This document shows, one piece after another, positions 45,900 to 54,732 of a stretch of 64,000 nucleotides of DNA. The stretch is taken from NCBI GenBank assembly GCA_900472175.1, contig UCHD01000001.1:310001-374000 (forward strand), written 5' to 3'. The notes under the pieces were generated by a model that worked only from the letters and a program-made list of their open reading frames with translations, ran no database searches and was not told the DNA's origin. The stretch comes from Hyphomicrobiales bacterium (lineage in GTDB: Bacteria > Pseudomonadota > Alphaproteobacteria > Rhizobiales > Rhizobiaceae). Each line of letters begins with the position of its first letter. Position 1 is the first letter of the stretch. The position numbers and the translations under genes were made by a program.

Positions 45900-46513
45900 A
45901 CCGTCAGCCCATAGGCGAGAAGATCGGACTGCAATGTCTGCGGATCGGTGAAATGAATGGCATGCCATCCGGCCGCGCGCGCACCCTCGACATTCGGCAT
46001 GCTGTCGTCGATGAACAGCGTTGCCGACGGGTCGAGCCCGAACGTGTTCGTATGTGTTTGATAGATCGCCACGTCCGGTTTGATCAGCCGGATATCGCCC
46101 GAAACAGTCACACCGCGCGGCAGGGTGAGAAACGGAAACAGCTTTTGCGCTTCCTTGAATGTGTCGGAGGCAAAATTGGTCAGCATGGTGACGTCATAGC
46201 CCTTGGCGATCAGGCTTTCCATGATCGAGACGCATTCGACATAGGCATGCGGCACCATCTCGTGCCAGTATTTGCGGAAGGCGCGGATGCTTTCGGCGTG
46301 GTCGGGATGTTCGGCAATCAACAAGTCTTCCGCATCGCGCCAGTCGCGGCCGCGATCCTGCTCGATGTTCCAGTCATGGGTGCAGACATTGGCAAAGAAC
46401 CATTTGCGCTCGGCGTCGTCGGGAATGATTCGCGAGAAGGGGATATGCGGATCGTAATGGATCAGCACCTTGCCGATGTCGAAGACGATGTGGCGGATTT
46501 CGACGCTGCTCAT
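45896..46513 (-). CDS. HAD-superfamily hydrolase (YihX-like)
   Basis: 205-residue HAD-IA protein. The first motif reads VFDIGKVLIHYD (nucleophile Asp, then Gly in place of the second Asp, as in YihX-type enzymes), motif II is MLTNFAS, the conserved Lys sits in RLIKPDVAIYQ and motif III in LFIDDSMPNVEGA. The likely activity is on small phosphorylated sugars; the substrate is unknown. It is upstream of and coupled to the NTF2-like gene, and 10 bp downstream of mutY. Confidence 0.88.
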   Translation of the reverse strand: MSSVEIRHIVFDIGKVLIHYDPHIPFSRIIPDDAERKWFFANVCTHDWNIEQDRGRDWRDAEDLLIAEHPDHAESIRAFRKYWHEMVPHAYVECVSIMESLIAKGYDVTMLTNFASDTFKEAQKLFPFLTLPRGVTVSGDIRLIKPDVAIYQTHTNTFGLDPSATLFIDDSMPNVEGARAAGWHAIHFTDPQTLQSDLLAYGLTV

Positions 46514-46523
46514 CAGCTATTCC

Positions 46524-47630
46524 TCAAGTTTTTGGGCTGCCCGGGCCGCCTTTGAAAGCGTGCGGTATAGCCTGGGCGATTGCTTTTTTCATGACGGTCG
46601 GCAGGGCTTGTCCTTCAAGTGAAGCCAGTGGCTCCCACCAGCCGTTTCCCGTTTTGTTCTCATTGGCGACATTGGCCCGATACACCGACAAGCGCAACTC
46701 AAAATGCGTAAAGACATGCGAGATTGTTCCGCAGGCTTCCCACGGTGCAGCAAAGGGCTGAGCGGAAACGGTATTGTCGCCATCGACCCGCGATGTCCAT
46801 GGTGTGCCCGGCACTTCCGTCATTCCGCCGAGCAGGCCGGTCTCGCCGCGCTTCTGCAGATAGACGGAACCGTCAGTGCGGCTGGCGACGAAGGCGGCGC
46901 CAACGCGCAGAGGTTTCTCCTTCTTCGGCGCTTTGCGTGGAAAGGTTTCGGGATCTGCCGTTTTCAAGGCCAGACAGTTTTCGTTCAGCGGACAGAGGGC
47001 GCAGGCCGGCCGTTTCGGTGTGCAGATCGTCGCGCCAAGGTCCATCATCCCTTGCGCGAAATCCCCCGGGCGGTCAGCCGGCGTCATTTGGGCCACCAAT
47101 ACCCGCATCTGCGGCTTGGCGGATGGCAGCGGCGTTTCGATCGCGTGGAGCCGCGAAATCACCCGCTCGACATTGCCGTCGAGCACCGCGCTTTGCCGGT
47201 TGAAGGCAATGGCGGAGACGGCAGCGGCAGTGTAGTCGCCGATACCCGGCAGCGCCTTCAATCCCGCTTCTGTGTCGGGAAAAACCCCAAAGTGCTCGCT
47301 GGCCACGGCCTCGGCGCATTTCTTCAGGTTTCGCGCTCGGGCATAGTAACCCAGCCCGGCCCAGGCCTTCATCACCTCTTCGGTATCGGCCGATGCGAGA
47401 TCGGTGACTTTCGGCCAGAGCGCCAGGAACTTGTGGAAATAGGGTTTGACCGCCTGCACGGTGGTCTGCTGCAGCATCACTTCCGACAGCCAGACATGAT
47501 AGGGATCGGCGGCCACGCCGTCGCGTGCCATCGGCGGCGAGACACGCCAGGGCAGGTCACGGTGATGGCGGTCGTACCAGGTAAGAAGCCGTTTGGCCGC
47601 ATCGGCCGGTTTCAGTGTCTGCTGCATCAT
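46524..47630 (-). CDS. mutY: A/G-specific adenine DNA glycosylase
   Basis: 368-residue base-excision repair enzyme that removes adenine mispaired with 8-oxoguanine. The catalytic Glu50 lies in WLSEVMLQQT, the helix-hairpin-helix is LPGIGDYTAAAVSAIAF with the catalytic Asp in VLDGNVERV, and the [4Fe-4S] cluster ligands are C-x6-C-x2-C-x5-C (CTPKRPACALCPLNENC). The C-terminal MutT-like domain (about 240-365) is present. The start is one of two adjacent ATGs (47630 or 47627). It is divergent from the DUF721 gene. Confidence 0.95.
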   Translation of the reverse strand: MMQQTLKPADAAKRLLTWYDRHHRDLPWRVSPPMARDGVAADPYHVWLSEVMLQQTTVQAVKPYFHKFLALWPKVTDLASADTEEVMKAWAGLGYYARARNLKKCAEAVASEHFGVFPDTEAGLKALPGIGDYTAAAVSAIAFNRQSAVLDGNVERVISRLHAIETPLPSAKPQMRVLVAQMTPADRPGDFAQGMMDLGATICTPKRPACALCPLNENCLALKTADPETFPRKAPKKEKPLRVGAAFVASRTDGSVYLQKRGETGLLGGMTEVPGTPWTSRVDGDNTVSAQPFAAPWEACGTISHVFTHFELRLSVYRANVANENKTGNGWWEPLASLEGQALPTVMKKAIAQAIPHAFKGGPGSPKT

Positions 47631-47712
47631 TTGCCGGAAAGTTGGTTGGGGCCTATACTTGGCGGAGTGTTCGCCATCCTTCAAGGCGGATTCGCAACTC
47701 GAAAGATATCTG

Positions 47713-48219
47713 TTGAAACAACCTTATACCCGCAAGGGCGGCCGTCAGATCAGCGAGATCGCCAATGGCATGATCGATCCGGTGCTTGCCAAGCGCGCCG
47801 GTATCAATACGCTGTTGCTCGGGTCCTGGGATGAGATCGCCGGCGAAGATTTCGCCGATTGCACCCGGCCGGAAAAGATCGCCTGGCCGCGCCGCGTGTC
47901 GGAAATGACGGGCGAGGGGGGATATCAGCCGGGCGTCCTGACAATTGCCTGCGAAGGTGCGCGCGCCCTGTTTCTCACCCATGCGCAGGGCGAATTGATC
48001 CAGCGGATCAACGGTTTTTTCGGGTTTCCGGCCATCAGCCAGATGCGTATCGTCCAGAAGCCGGTCTCTGCGCCGCCAAAACCCTACCGCAAGCCGAGGC
48101 CCTTGACGGGCGCACGGGCGAAGCATCTGGAAACGCTGGTCGATGGCATCGAGAGTGAGGCGCTGAAAGCGGCACTGACGCGGCTTGGCACCGCGGTGCT
48201 GGCGCCGCGAAAAAAATGA
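47713..48219 (+). CDS. DciA-like DUF721 protein
   Basis: 168-residue DUF721 protein. The segment RQISEIANGMIDPVLAKRAGINTLLLGSWDEIAGEDFADC is the conserved N-terminal KH-like domain of DciA, the ancestral bacterial replicative helicase (DnaB) operator. The C-terminal basic region (KPVSAPPKPYRKPRPLTGARAK) is variable. The best start is TTG 47713; no good ATG follows the divergent mutY start. A function in DnaB loading is inferred from the family. Confidence 0.82.
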   Translation: MKQPYTRKGGRQISEIANGMIDPVLAKRAGINTLLLGSWDEIAGEDFADCTRPEKIAWPRRVSEMTGEGGYQPGVLTIACEGARALFLTHAQGELIQRINGFFGFPAISQMRIVQKPVSAPPKPYRKPRPLTGARAKHLETLVDGIESEALKAALTRLGTAVLAPRKK

Positions 48220-48342
48220 CACGCACCATCAGCCGGTCACAATTGTTTGAACGTTGATGAGCGACAGCCCCTTGTCGCTTCGAACAAGGCAAGTTATCGA
48301 ATTTTCGACCGATTTCGTTCATCCCCTTACACAGGTGAAACC

Positions 48343-49230
48343 ATGTCCCTTTCTAAACTGAGCCCATTCAAGCGCCTCCTGAGCGGCGTTGCCGTGGCCG
48401 CCATCGCTGTGACGCTCGCCGCCTGCAGCGACGAGAAGAAGGATGCGGCTGCCAGCACGCCAGCGGCGGAAACCACCGGTACGGCCGCCAAGACCGAAGT
48501 CAAGCCCGCCGATGGTGGCTCGATGATGGCCGCTGCCAGCACACCGGCAAAGCCGGTGGATGCCACCACGACAGCCTCCACCACGTCGTCTGCCGCAACG
48601 CCGGCAACAACTGAGGCCGGCCAGACGCAGGTGGCACAGGCCGCAGCGCCCGCAGCCAAGGTCGAGGTTCCGCAGTCGGAAGGCGAAGTCGATATCGCCA
48701 AGTTGATGGCGCCCGGTCCGCTGCCGGAAATGTCGGTCGGCAAGGCTGACGCCAAGGTGACGATCGTCGAATATATGTCGATGACCTGCCCGCATTGCGC
48801 CCGTTTCCACAATGAAACCTATGACGCCATCAAGACCAAGTATGTCGATAGCGGCCAGGTCCGCTTCGTCCTGCGCGAATTCCCGTTCGACCCGCGCGCG
48901 GCTGCCGCCTTCATGCTGGCGCGTTGCGCCCCTGCGGATCAGTATTTCCCGATGATCTCGATGCTGTTCAAGCAGCAGGAAACCTGGGCTGCCGCACCGA
49001 ACGGCCGCGATGCGCTGCTGCAGATGTCGAAACTCGCCGGTTTTACACAGGAGAGCTTCGAGGCCTGCTTGACGAACCAGAAACTTCTGGATGATGTGCA
49101 GGCAACGATGCAGAAGGGCGACAAGGAATTTGGCGTCAAGGCCACCCCGACCTTCTTCGTCAATGGCAAGAAGTATTCCGGAGAAATGTCGGTTGACACC
49201 ATGTCGGCCCTTATCGACTCGATGCTCTGA
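48343..49230 (+). CDS. DsbA-type thioredoxin-fold lipoprotein
   Basis: 295 residues. The signal sequence ends in lipobox LAA-Cys28. An Ala/Thr/Pro-rich flexible linker (about 30-110) is followed by a thioredoxin_4/DsbA domain with active site Cys149-Pro-His-Cys152 (MTCPHCARFHNETY) and the cis-Pro loop KATPTFFVNG. It probably oxidises or isomerises thiols of envelope proteins from the outer face of a membrane. The ATG at 48343 is taken as start. It has a strong terminator of its own before smc. Confidence 0.92.
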   Translation: MSLSKLSPFKRLLSGVAVAAIAVTLAACSDEKKDAAASTPAAETTGTAAKTEVKPADGGSMMAAASTPAKPVDATTTASTTSSAATPATTEAGQTQVAQAAAPAAKVEVPQSEGEVDIAKLMAPGPLPEMSVGKADAKVTIVEYMSMTCPHCARFHNETYDAIKTKYVDSGQVRFVLREFPFDPRAAAAFMLARCAPADQYFPMISMLFKQQETWAAAPNGRDALLQMSKLAGFTQESFEACLTNQKLLDDVQATMQKGDKEFGVKATPTFFVNGKKYSGEMSVDTMSALIDSML

Positions 49231-49257
49231 TCCCCAGCGTTTTGACCAAACGGCCAG

Positions 49258-49290
49258 CGGGCGCATTCGTGCGCCCGTTTTTCTTTTTTT
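49258..49290 (+). terminator. Intrinsic terminator after the DsbA-like gene
   Basis: CGGGCGC / GCGCCCG stem, loop attcgt, followed by TTTTTCTTTTTTT on the plus strand. It abuts the RIME element. Confidence 0.9.
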
Positions 49291-49405
49291 CTTCTCCCCT
49301 GCGGGGAGAAGTGCCGAGCATAGCGAGGCGATGAGGGGGAACCCCGGTCGCGGAACCACCCCCTCATCCGGCCCTTCGGGCCACCTTCTCCCCGCTGGGG
49401 AGAAG
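49291..49405. repeat. RIME-type intergenic palindromic element (copy 2)
   Basis: 115-bp copy of the element at 9079, in opposite orientation: CTTCTCCCCTGCGGGGAGAAG and CTTCTCCCCGCTGGGGAGAAG hairpins around ccccctcatccggcccttcgggcc. It fills nearly the whole space between the dsbA-like terminator and smc, ending 14 bp before the smc ATG. Confidence 0.88.
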
Positions 49406-49419
49406 AGGGGGCAAATCGC

Positions 49420-52400
49420 ATGAAATTCACCAAACTCCGGCTGCTCGGTTTCAAGTCCTTCGTCGAACCCTCCGAATTCGTCATCGAGCGTGGACTGACC
49501 GGTGTGGTCGGGCCGAATGGCTGTGGCAAGTCGAATCTCGTCGAGGCGCTGCGTTGGGTGATGGGGGAGAATTCCTACAAGAACATGCGCGCGTCCGGCA
49601 TGGACGACGTGATCTTTTCCGGTTCCGGCAATCGTCCCGCCCGCAACACCGCCGAGGTCGGGCTCTATCTCGACAATTCCGATCGCACAGCACCTGCTGC
49701 CTTCAATGATAGCGACGAAATCCAGGTGACGCGGCGGATCGAGCGTGAGAACGGCTCGGTCTACCGCATCAACGGCAAGGAAGCCCGTGCCAAGGATGTG
49801 CAGCTTCTGTTTGCCGATGCTTCGACCGGCGCGCGTTCGCCGTCGATGGTCGGCCAGGGCCGGATCGGCGAACTGATTGCGGCGAAGCCGCAGGCACGGC
49901 GTCAGCTGCTCGAAGAGGCCGCCGGTATTTCCGGGCTGCATTCGCGCCGCCACGAAGCCGAACTTCGGCTGAGAGGTGCGGAAACCAATCTCGAGCGGCT
50001 GGAGGATGTCACCTCGCAGCTCGAAAGCCAGATCGAAAGCCTGAAGCGCCAGTCGCGTCAGGCCAATCGCTTCAAGATGCTGTCGGCCGACATCCGCCGT
50101 CACGAGGCGATGCTGCTTCATATCCGCTGGGTGCAGGCCAAGGAAGCCGAGGGCGAGGCCGACAGCCATCTGAACCAGGCGACATCGCTGGTGGCCGAAA
50201 AGGCGCAGGCCCAGATGGAAGCGGCAAAGGTACAGGCGATCGCCAGCCTGAAACTGCCGGAATTGCGCGAGGCGGAAGCTCGGGCGGCCGCCGCGCTGCA
50301 GCGCCTGCAGATCGCGAAGTCGCAGCTCGAAGAAGACGCCGGCCGGATCCTGCGCCGCCGCGATGAACTGCAGCGCCGCCTGTCGCAGTTGCGCGAAGAT
50401 ATCGTCCGCGAAGAGCGGATGGTTGCCGACAATGCCGGTATTCTGGCGCGGCTGGACGAGGAAGAGAGCGAGCTTGCCGATATGCTCGCCGAGGCAGGCG
50501 AGCGTGCCGAGGAAGCCCGCGAGCGGCTGGCGGACGCAAGCGAGAAACTGTCCGAAAGTGAACGTCAGCTCGGCCTGTTGACTGCCGAAAAGGCCGAAGC
50601 GCAGGCTTCGCGCAACCAGCTCGAAAAGACCATTCGCGATCTCACTGAGCGGCAGGCGCGTCTGGCGCGCCAGCTATCCGACCAGAACCGCGATCTTGAC
50701 GAACTCGACCGGCAGATTTCAACGCTGCCTGACCCTGCGGAAAAGCAGGAAGAAGTCGAAGCCGCCGAATCCGCGCTTGAGCAGGCGGAAAATGCCGTTG
50801 CCGATATCGAAGAGGCGCTGGCCGCTGCCCGGCAGGCCGAAGTCGCAGCCCGCCCATCCGTCGATTCCGCGCGATCGCAGGTAAACGGTATCGAGACCGA
50901 AGCCCGCACCATCCGGCGCATGCTGGACGCCTCCGCCGTTCAGGGCGTTGCTCCGCCCGTGGTCGATGATATGAAGGTCGATCGTGGCTTCGAGACGGCA
51001 CTGGGTGCAGCGCTTGGCGAAGATCTGGAATCGCCGCTCGACCCGAATGCGCCGGCCCATTGGCGTGCACCGGGCGATGCGTCCGGCGATCCGCAATTGC
51101 CCGACGACGCCACGCCGCTGACGCAGCATGTGCGGGCGCCAAAAGCGCTGGATCGCGGCCTGCGCCAGATTGGTATCGTTGCCGATGACACGACGGCGGA
51201 GCGGCTGCAGCCGCTGTTGAAGGCAGGGCAAAGGCTGGTAACCCGTGACGGTGCCGTCTGGCGCTGGGACGGCCATGTCACCGGTGCCGATGCGCCGAGT
51301 GCCGCAGCTTTGCGGCTGGCGCAGAAGAACCGACTTGCTGAGCTTGAAGGCGAACTCACTGATGCCCGCGACCAGCTGGCAGAACGCGAAGCCGAGCTTG
51401 CTGCTGCTGCTGCGCGCATCCGTGCCGAAGACGAGCGCCTGCGCCTGTCGCGCGAAACTCAGCGCATGGTGGTGCGCAAGCTCGCCGAAGCCCGCGATGC
51501 GCTGGCCGCTGCCGAGCGCGCATCCGGTGATCTCGTCCGCCGCCGGGCGGTTCTGGCCGAAACCTCAAGCCAGCTTTCGCTGCAGGTGGAGGAGATCGGC
51601 GAACAGATGGAAGCTGCCCGCGAGGCGCTGGAGGATGCCCCCGACGTTGCCGGTCTGGAGCAGAAGCTCAACAGCCAGATGACCATGGTCGCGACAGACC
51701 GGGCGCTGGTGGCCGAAGCGCGTGCCATCAATGATGGCCTGGCGCGCGAAAACGAAGCTCGCGAACGCCGCATCCGTGCGATCGCTGCCGAGCGGCAGAC
51801 CTGGAACACGCGCGCAGCCAGCGCGCAGGAGCATATCGAGACTTTGCGCGAACGCGAAAGCGAGGCGCGCGAGGAGGTCGAAGAGCTGCTGGAGGCCCCC
51901 GACGAATTCGACGAGAAGCGCCGGGCGCTGATGAGCGAACTGTCGAAGGCCGAAGAGGCGCGTCGTGAAGCGGCGGATGTTTTGGCTGTCGCCGAAACAC
52001 GCCAGCGCGATGCCGATCGGATCGCGGTCACTGCGTTGTCTGAATTGGCCGAGACACGTGAAAAGCGCGGCCGCGCCGAAGAACGGCTGGTATCCGCCCG
52101 CGAAAAGCGCCTTGAGGGTGAGGCCCGCATCCGCGAAGTGCTGAATTGCGCGCCGCATGAGGTGATGCGGCTGACCGGTCTCGCCGCCGATGCCGAACTG
52201 CCGGATGTCCGCCAGATAGAGCGGGAGCTCGACCGCCTGAAGATCGAGCGCGAGCGTCTTGGCGCCGTCAACCTCAGAGCAGAAGAAGAGCAGAAGGAGC
52301 TTTCCGACAAGCTCGATGCCATGCTGAAGGAACGCGAGGACGTCATCGACGCAATCCGCAAGCTGCGTTCGGCGATCCAGAATCTCAACCGCGAAGGCCG

Positions 52401-52884
52401 TGAACGGCTGCTGGCTGCATTCGACGTCGTCAACGTCCAGTTCCAGCGGCTGTTCACTCACCTGTTCGGCGGCGGTACGGCCGAGCTGCAGCTGATCGAG
52501 AGCGACGATCCGCTCGATGCTGGTCTTGAAATCCTCGCCCGGCCGCCGGGTAAAAAGCCGCAGACGATGACGCTGCTGTCAGGTGGCGAGCAGGCGTTGA
52601 CGGCCATGGCGCTGATCTTTGCGGTGTTCCTCACCAATCCCGCGCCGATCTGCGTGCTCGACGAAGTCGATGCGCCGCTCGACGACCACAATGTCGAGCG
52701 CTATTGCAACCTGATGGACGAAATGGCCGCCTCGACCGAGACCCGCTTCGTTATCATCACCCACAACCCGATCACCATGGCCCGCATGAGCCGCCTGTTC
52801 GGCGTCACCATGGCCGAACAGGGTGTCTCCCAACTGGTCTCCGTCGACCTGCAGACCGCGGAACAACTGCGCGAAGCTGTCTGA
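49420..52884 (+). CDS. smc: Chromosome segregation protein SMC
   Basis: 1154-residue SMC ATPase that with ScpA/ScpB organises and segregates the chromosome. Walker A GPNGCGKSN is at 31-39. Two long coiled-coil arms (about 170-500 and 660-990) flank a hinge near 510-640. The C-terminal head carries the signature LSGGEQALTA near 1053 and Walker B ICVLDEVDAPLDDHN near 1078. The length is standard. The ribosome site AGAGGGGG overlaps the edge of the RIME. Confidence 0.98.
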   Translation: MKFTKLRLLGFKSFVEPSEFVIERGLTGVVGPNGCGKSNLVEALRWVMGENSYKNMRASGMDDVIFSGSGNRPARNTAEVGLYLDNSDRTAPAAFNDSDEIQVTRRIERENGSVYRINGKEARAKDVQLLFADASTGARSPSMVGQGRIGELIAAKPQARRQLLEEAAGISGLHSRRHEAELRLRGAETNLERLEDVTSQLESQIESLKRQSRQANRFKMLSADIRRHEAMLLHIRWVQAKEAEGEADSHLNQATSLVAEKAQAQMEAAKVQAIASLKLPELREAEARAAAALQRLQIAKSQLEEDAGRILRRRDELQRRLSQLREDIVREERMVADNAGILARLDEEESELADMLAEAGERAEEARERLADASEKLSESERQLGLLTAEKAEAQASRNQLEKTIRDLTERQARLARQLSDQNRDLDELDRQISTLPDPAEKQEEVEAAESALEQAENAVADIEEALAAARQAEVAARPSVDSARSQVNGIETEARTIRRMLDASAVQGVAPPVVDDMKVDRGFETALGAALGEDLESPLDPNAPAHWRAPGDASGDPQLPDDATPLTQHVRAPKALDRGLRQIGIVADDTTAERLQPLLKAGQRLVTRDGAVWRWDGHVTGADAPSAAALRLAQKNRLAELEGELTDARDQLAEREAELAAAAARIRAEDERLRLSRETQRMVVRKLAEARDALAAAERASGDLVRRRAVLAETSSQLSLQVEEIGEQMEAAREALEDAPDVAGLEQKLNSQMTMVATDRALVAEARAINDGLARENEARERRIRAIAAERQTWNTRAASAQEHIETLRERESEAREEVEELLEAPDEFDEKRRALMSELSKAEEARREAADVLAVAETRQRDADRIAVTALSELAETREKRGRAEERLVSAREKRLEGEARIREVLNCAPHEVMRLTGLAADAELPDVRQIERELDRLKIERERLGAVNLRAEEEQKELSDKLDAMLKEREDVIDAIRKLRSAIQNLNREGRERLLAAFDVVNVQFQRLFTHLFGGGTAELQLIESDDPLDAGLEILARPPGKKPQTMTLLSGGEQALTAMALIFAVFLTNPAPICVLDEVDAPLDDHNVERYCNLMDEMAASTETRFVIITHNPITMARMSRLFGVTMAEQGVSQLVSVDLQTAEQLREAV

Positions 52885-52977
52885 GAAATCCGGTAAGAAA
52901 ATCTTTCATATCTAAGCGCACACTTTTCGTGGGCAGCCTTGTCCAAGGGGACGCCGGGGCGCCGGAGGGGATGAAGC

Positions 52978-54600
52978 TTGACGGATTTCACAGGCGCAGA
53001 TGCACTGATGCTGCTGGGAGCCGTTCCCGTGGCGTCGCTGTGCGTCAACGCGGGCGGCATCATCGTCTTTGCCAATGAGGCGGTGAGGGCGATGTCCGGC
53101 GCCGGTTCGGCTCTGGCGCGAACGCCGGTGTCCCGTCTTTTGCCGGAATGGCATACCGTTTCCAACGCTTCTGCCAAATCTTTTCGCCGGGAAACGCTGC
53201 TTCTGCGCGGCGATGGCAGTGTCATTCCAGTCGAGCTGTCGGTGGTTCGGTTCGGCGATGACATGGCCGGTGTCGTCATCCGCGATCTCATCGACGAACA
53301 GTCGATGGAAAAGATGCGGCTCGAACTCGAGCGGCAGAACGACGAGGCTTTGCTTGAGGCGAGGGCAGCGCACCGCCGCCTCGGGTTCTTCATCGATATG
53401 TTGCCGCAGGCGGCCTGCGTCTTCGATGCCCAGGACCGCTACATTCTCTGGAACGAGAAATATGCAGCGCTCTACCCGGAAATCGCCGGGTATTTGCGCC
53501 CTGGCATGCCGTTCCGGGAAATTCTCGAAATCAGCCTTGCCAGCGGCGAGATGCCTGAAATGGTTGCCGATCCGGAAAACTGGATCGAGGAGCGGATGAA
53601 GAAGCACAGGCTGCCGGTTTCCCAGGAAGAGCAGATGCTGCGCGATGGCCGCTGGCTGCGCCACGATGACCGCCGCACGCCGGACGGCGGCGCCATCGGC
53701 ATGCGCATCGACATCACCGATCTCAAGCGCCGCGAGGAATCGTTCCGGCTGCTATTCGATGCCAACCCGATGCCGATGATGGTTTGCGATGCCGTCAGCC
53801 TCGATATTCTTGCGGTCAATAACGCAGCCGTGACTCTCTATGGTTTTTCAGCCGAGGCGATGCGGCAAAAGCGCGTCACCGATTTTCATGCCGCCGGCGA
53901 GGCCGAGCGGTTGGGCGTGACGCTGCGCGGGCTTGAGGGCGATTGCGAGGCGCGCACGGTCTGGCATCAGAAGGCTGAAGATGGCACCGAACACCATGTG
54001 CTGATCTATGTGCGCATCATCAACGAGGGGCCGTCGCGGCGGCTGCTTTTGACGATTGCCGATGTCAGCGACCGCATCCGCGCCGAGGCGCATGCCACCC
54101 ATCTTGCCCATCACGATCCGCTGACGGGCCTGCCGAACCGCATGCAGTTTCGCCAGAAACTCGAAACCGCGCTGGAAAGGGCGGCGCGGGACGGGCAGGA
54201 GCTTGCGGTACATTACCTCGATCTCGACGGCTTCAAGCCGGTCAACGATACCTTTGGCCACGCAGCCGGCGATTTGCTGCTGAAACTGGTCGCCGAGCGG
54301 CTGAAAGCCGTGCTGCGCAATGGCGATCTGGTCGCCCGGCTGGGGGGCGATGAATTCGCCATTCTCCAGCATGCGTCCGCCACTGATGTCGCCGATATCG
54401 CCGACCGCTGCATCTTGGCTCTGGGAAAACCCTTCGGCATTGCCAACAGCCAGATCGGCATCAGCGTCAGCATCGGCATTGCCGTTGCGCCTGAAAACGG
54501 CTTTGATCCTGACGAGTTGATGAGCGCCGCCGACAGCGCCCTTTATCAGGCAAAAGCCTCCGGCAAGAGCACGTGGCGCCGCAGCCGCACCACCGCCTGA
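52978..54600 (+). CDS. PAS-GGDEF diguanylate cyclase
   Basis: 540-residue soluble protein with no transmembrane helix. PAS-like domains occupy about 10-110, 128-245 (a PAS_7-like region with ILWNEKYAALYPE) and 250-365 (FRLLFDANPMPMMVCDAVS), followed by an intact GGDEF domain (about 370-535, active-site RLGGDEFAIL near 454). It makes c-di-GMP in response to a cytoplasmic signal. The start is TTG at 52978, with GGAGGGG 7 nt upstream; there is no in-frame ATG that keeps the first PAS segment. Confidence 0.9.
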   Translation: MTDFTGADALMLLGAVPVASLCVNAGGIIVFANEAVRAMSGAGSALARTPVSRLLPEWHTVSNASAKSFRRETLLLRGDGSVIPVELSVVRFGDDMAGVVIRDLIDEQSMEKMRLELERQNDEALLEARAAHRRLGFFIDMLPQAACVFDAQDRYILWNEKYAALYPEIAGYLRPGMPFREILEISLASGEMPEMVADPENWIEERMKKHRLPVSQEEQMLRDGRWLRHDDRRTPDGGAIGMRIDITDLKRREESFRLLFDANPMPMMVCDAVSLDILAVNNAAVTLYGFSAEAMRQKRVTDFHAAGEAERLGVTLRGLEGDCEARTVWHQKAEDGTEHHVLIYVRIINEGPSRRLLLTIADVSDRIRAEAHATHLAHHDPLTGLPNRMQFRQKLETALERAARDGQELAVHYLDLDGFKPVNDTFGHAAGDLLLKLVAERLKAVLRNGDLVARLGGDEFAILQHASATDVADIADRCILALGKPFGIANSQIGISVSIGIAVAPENGFDPDELMSAADSALYQAKASGKSTWRRSRTTA

Positions 54601-54732
54601 ACCGTCTTTTCACTTTTGTGACAGTTTTCTCATGTTTTTGCTGCAATGCAGCATAATTCCGCCGCCGGTGCATTTTAAAGCCGGAAAGGATACTGTAACC
54701 TCCGGTGGGAGCCGTATGGGTGGAGAAATGGC

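Noticed and set aside
48319-50169. Long reverse reading frame of 616 codons across the DsbA-like gene, RIME and smc start
   Set aside because: It is antisense to two recognised genes and runs through the RIME repeat and a terminator. Its translation has no recognisable domain; long mirrored frames are common opposite high-GC genes.
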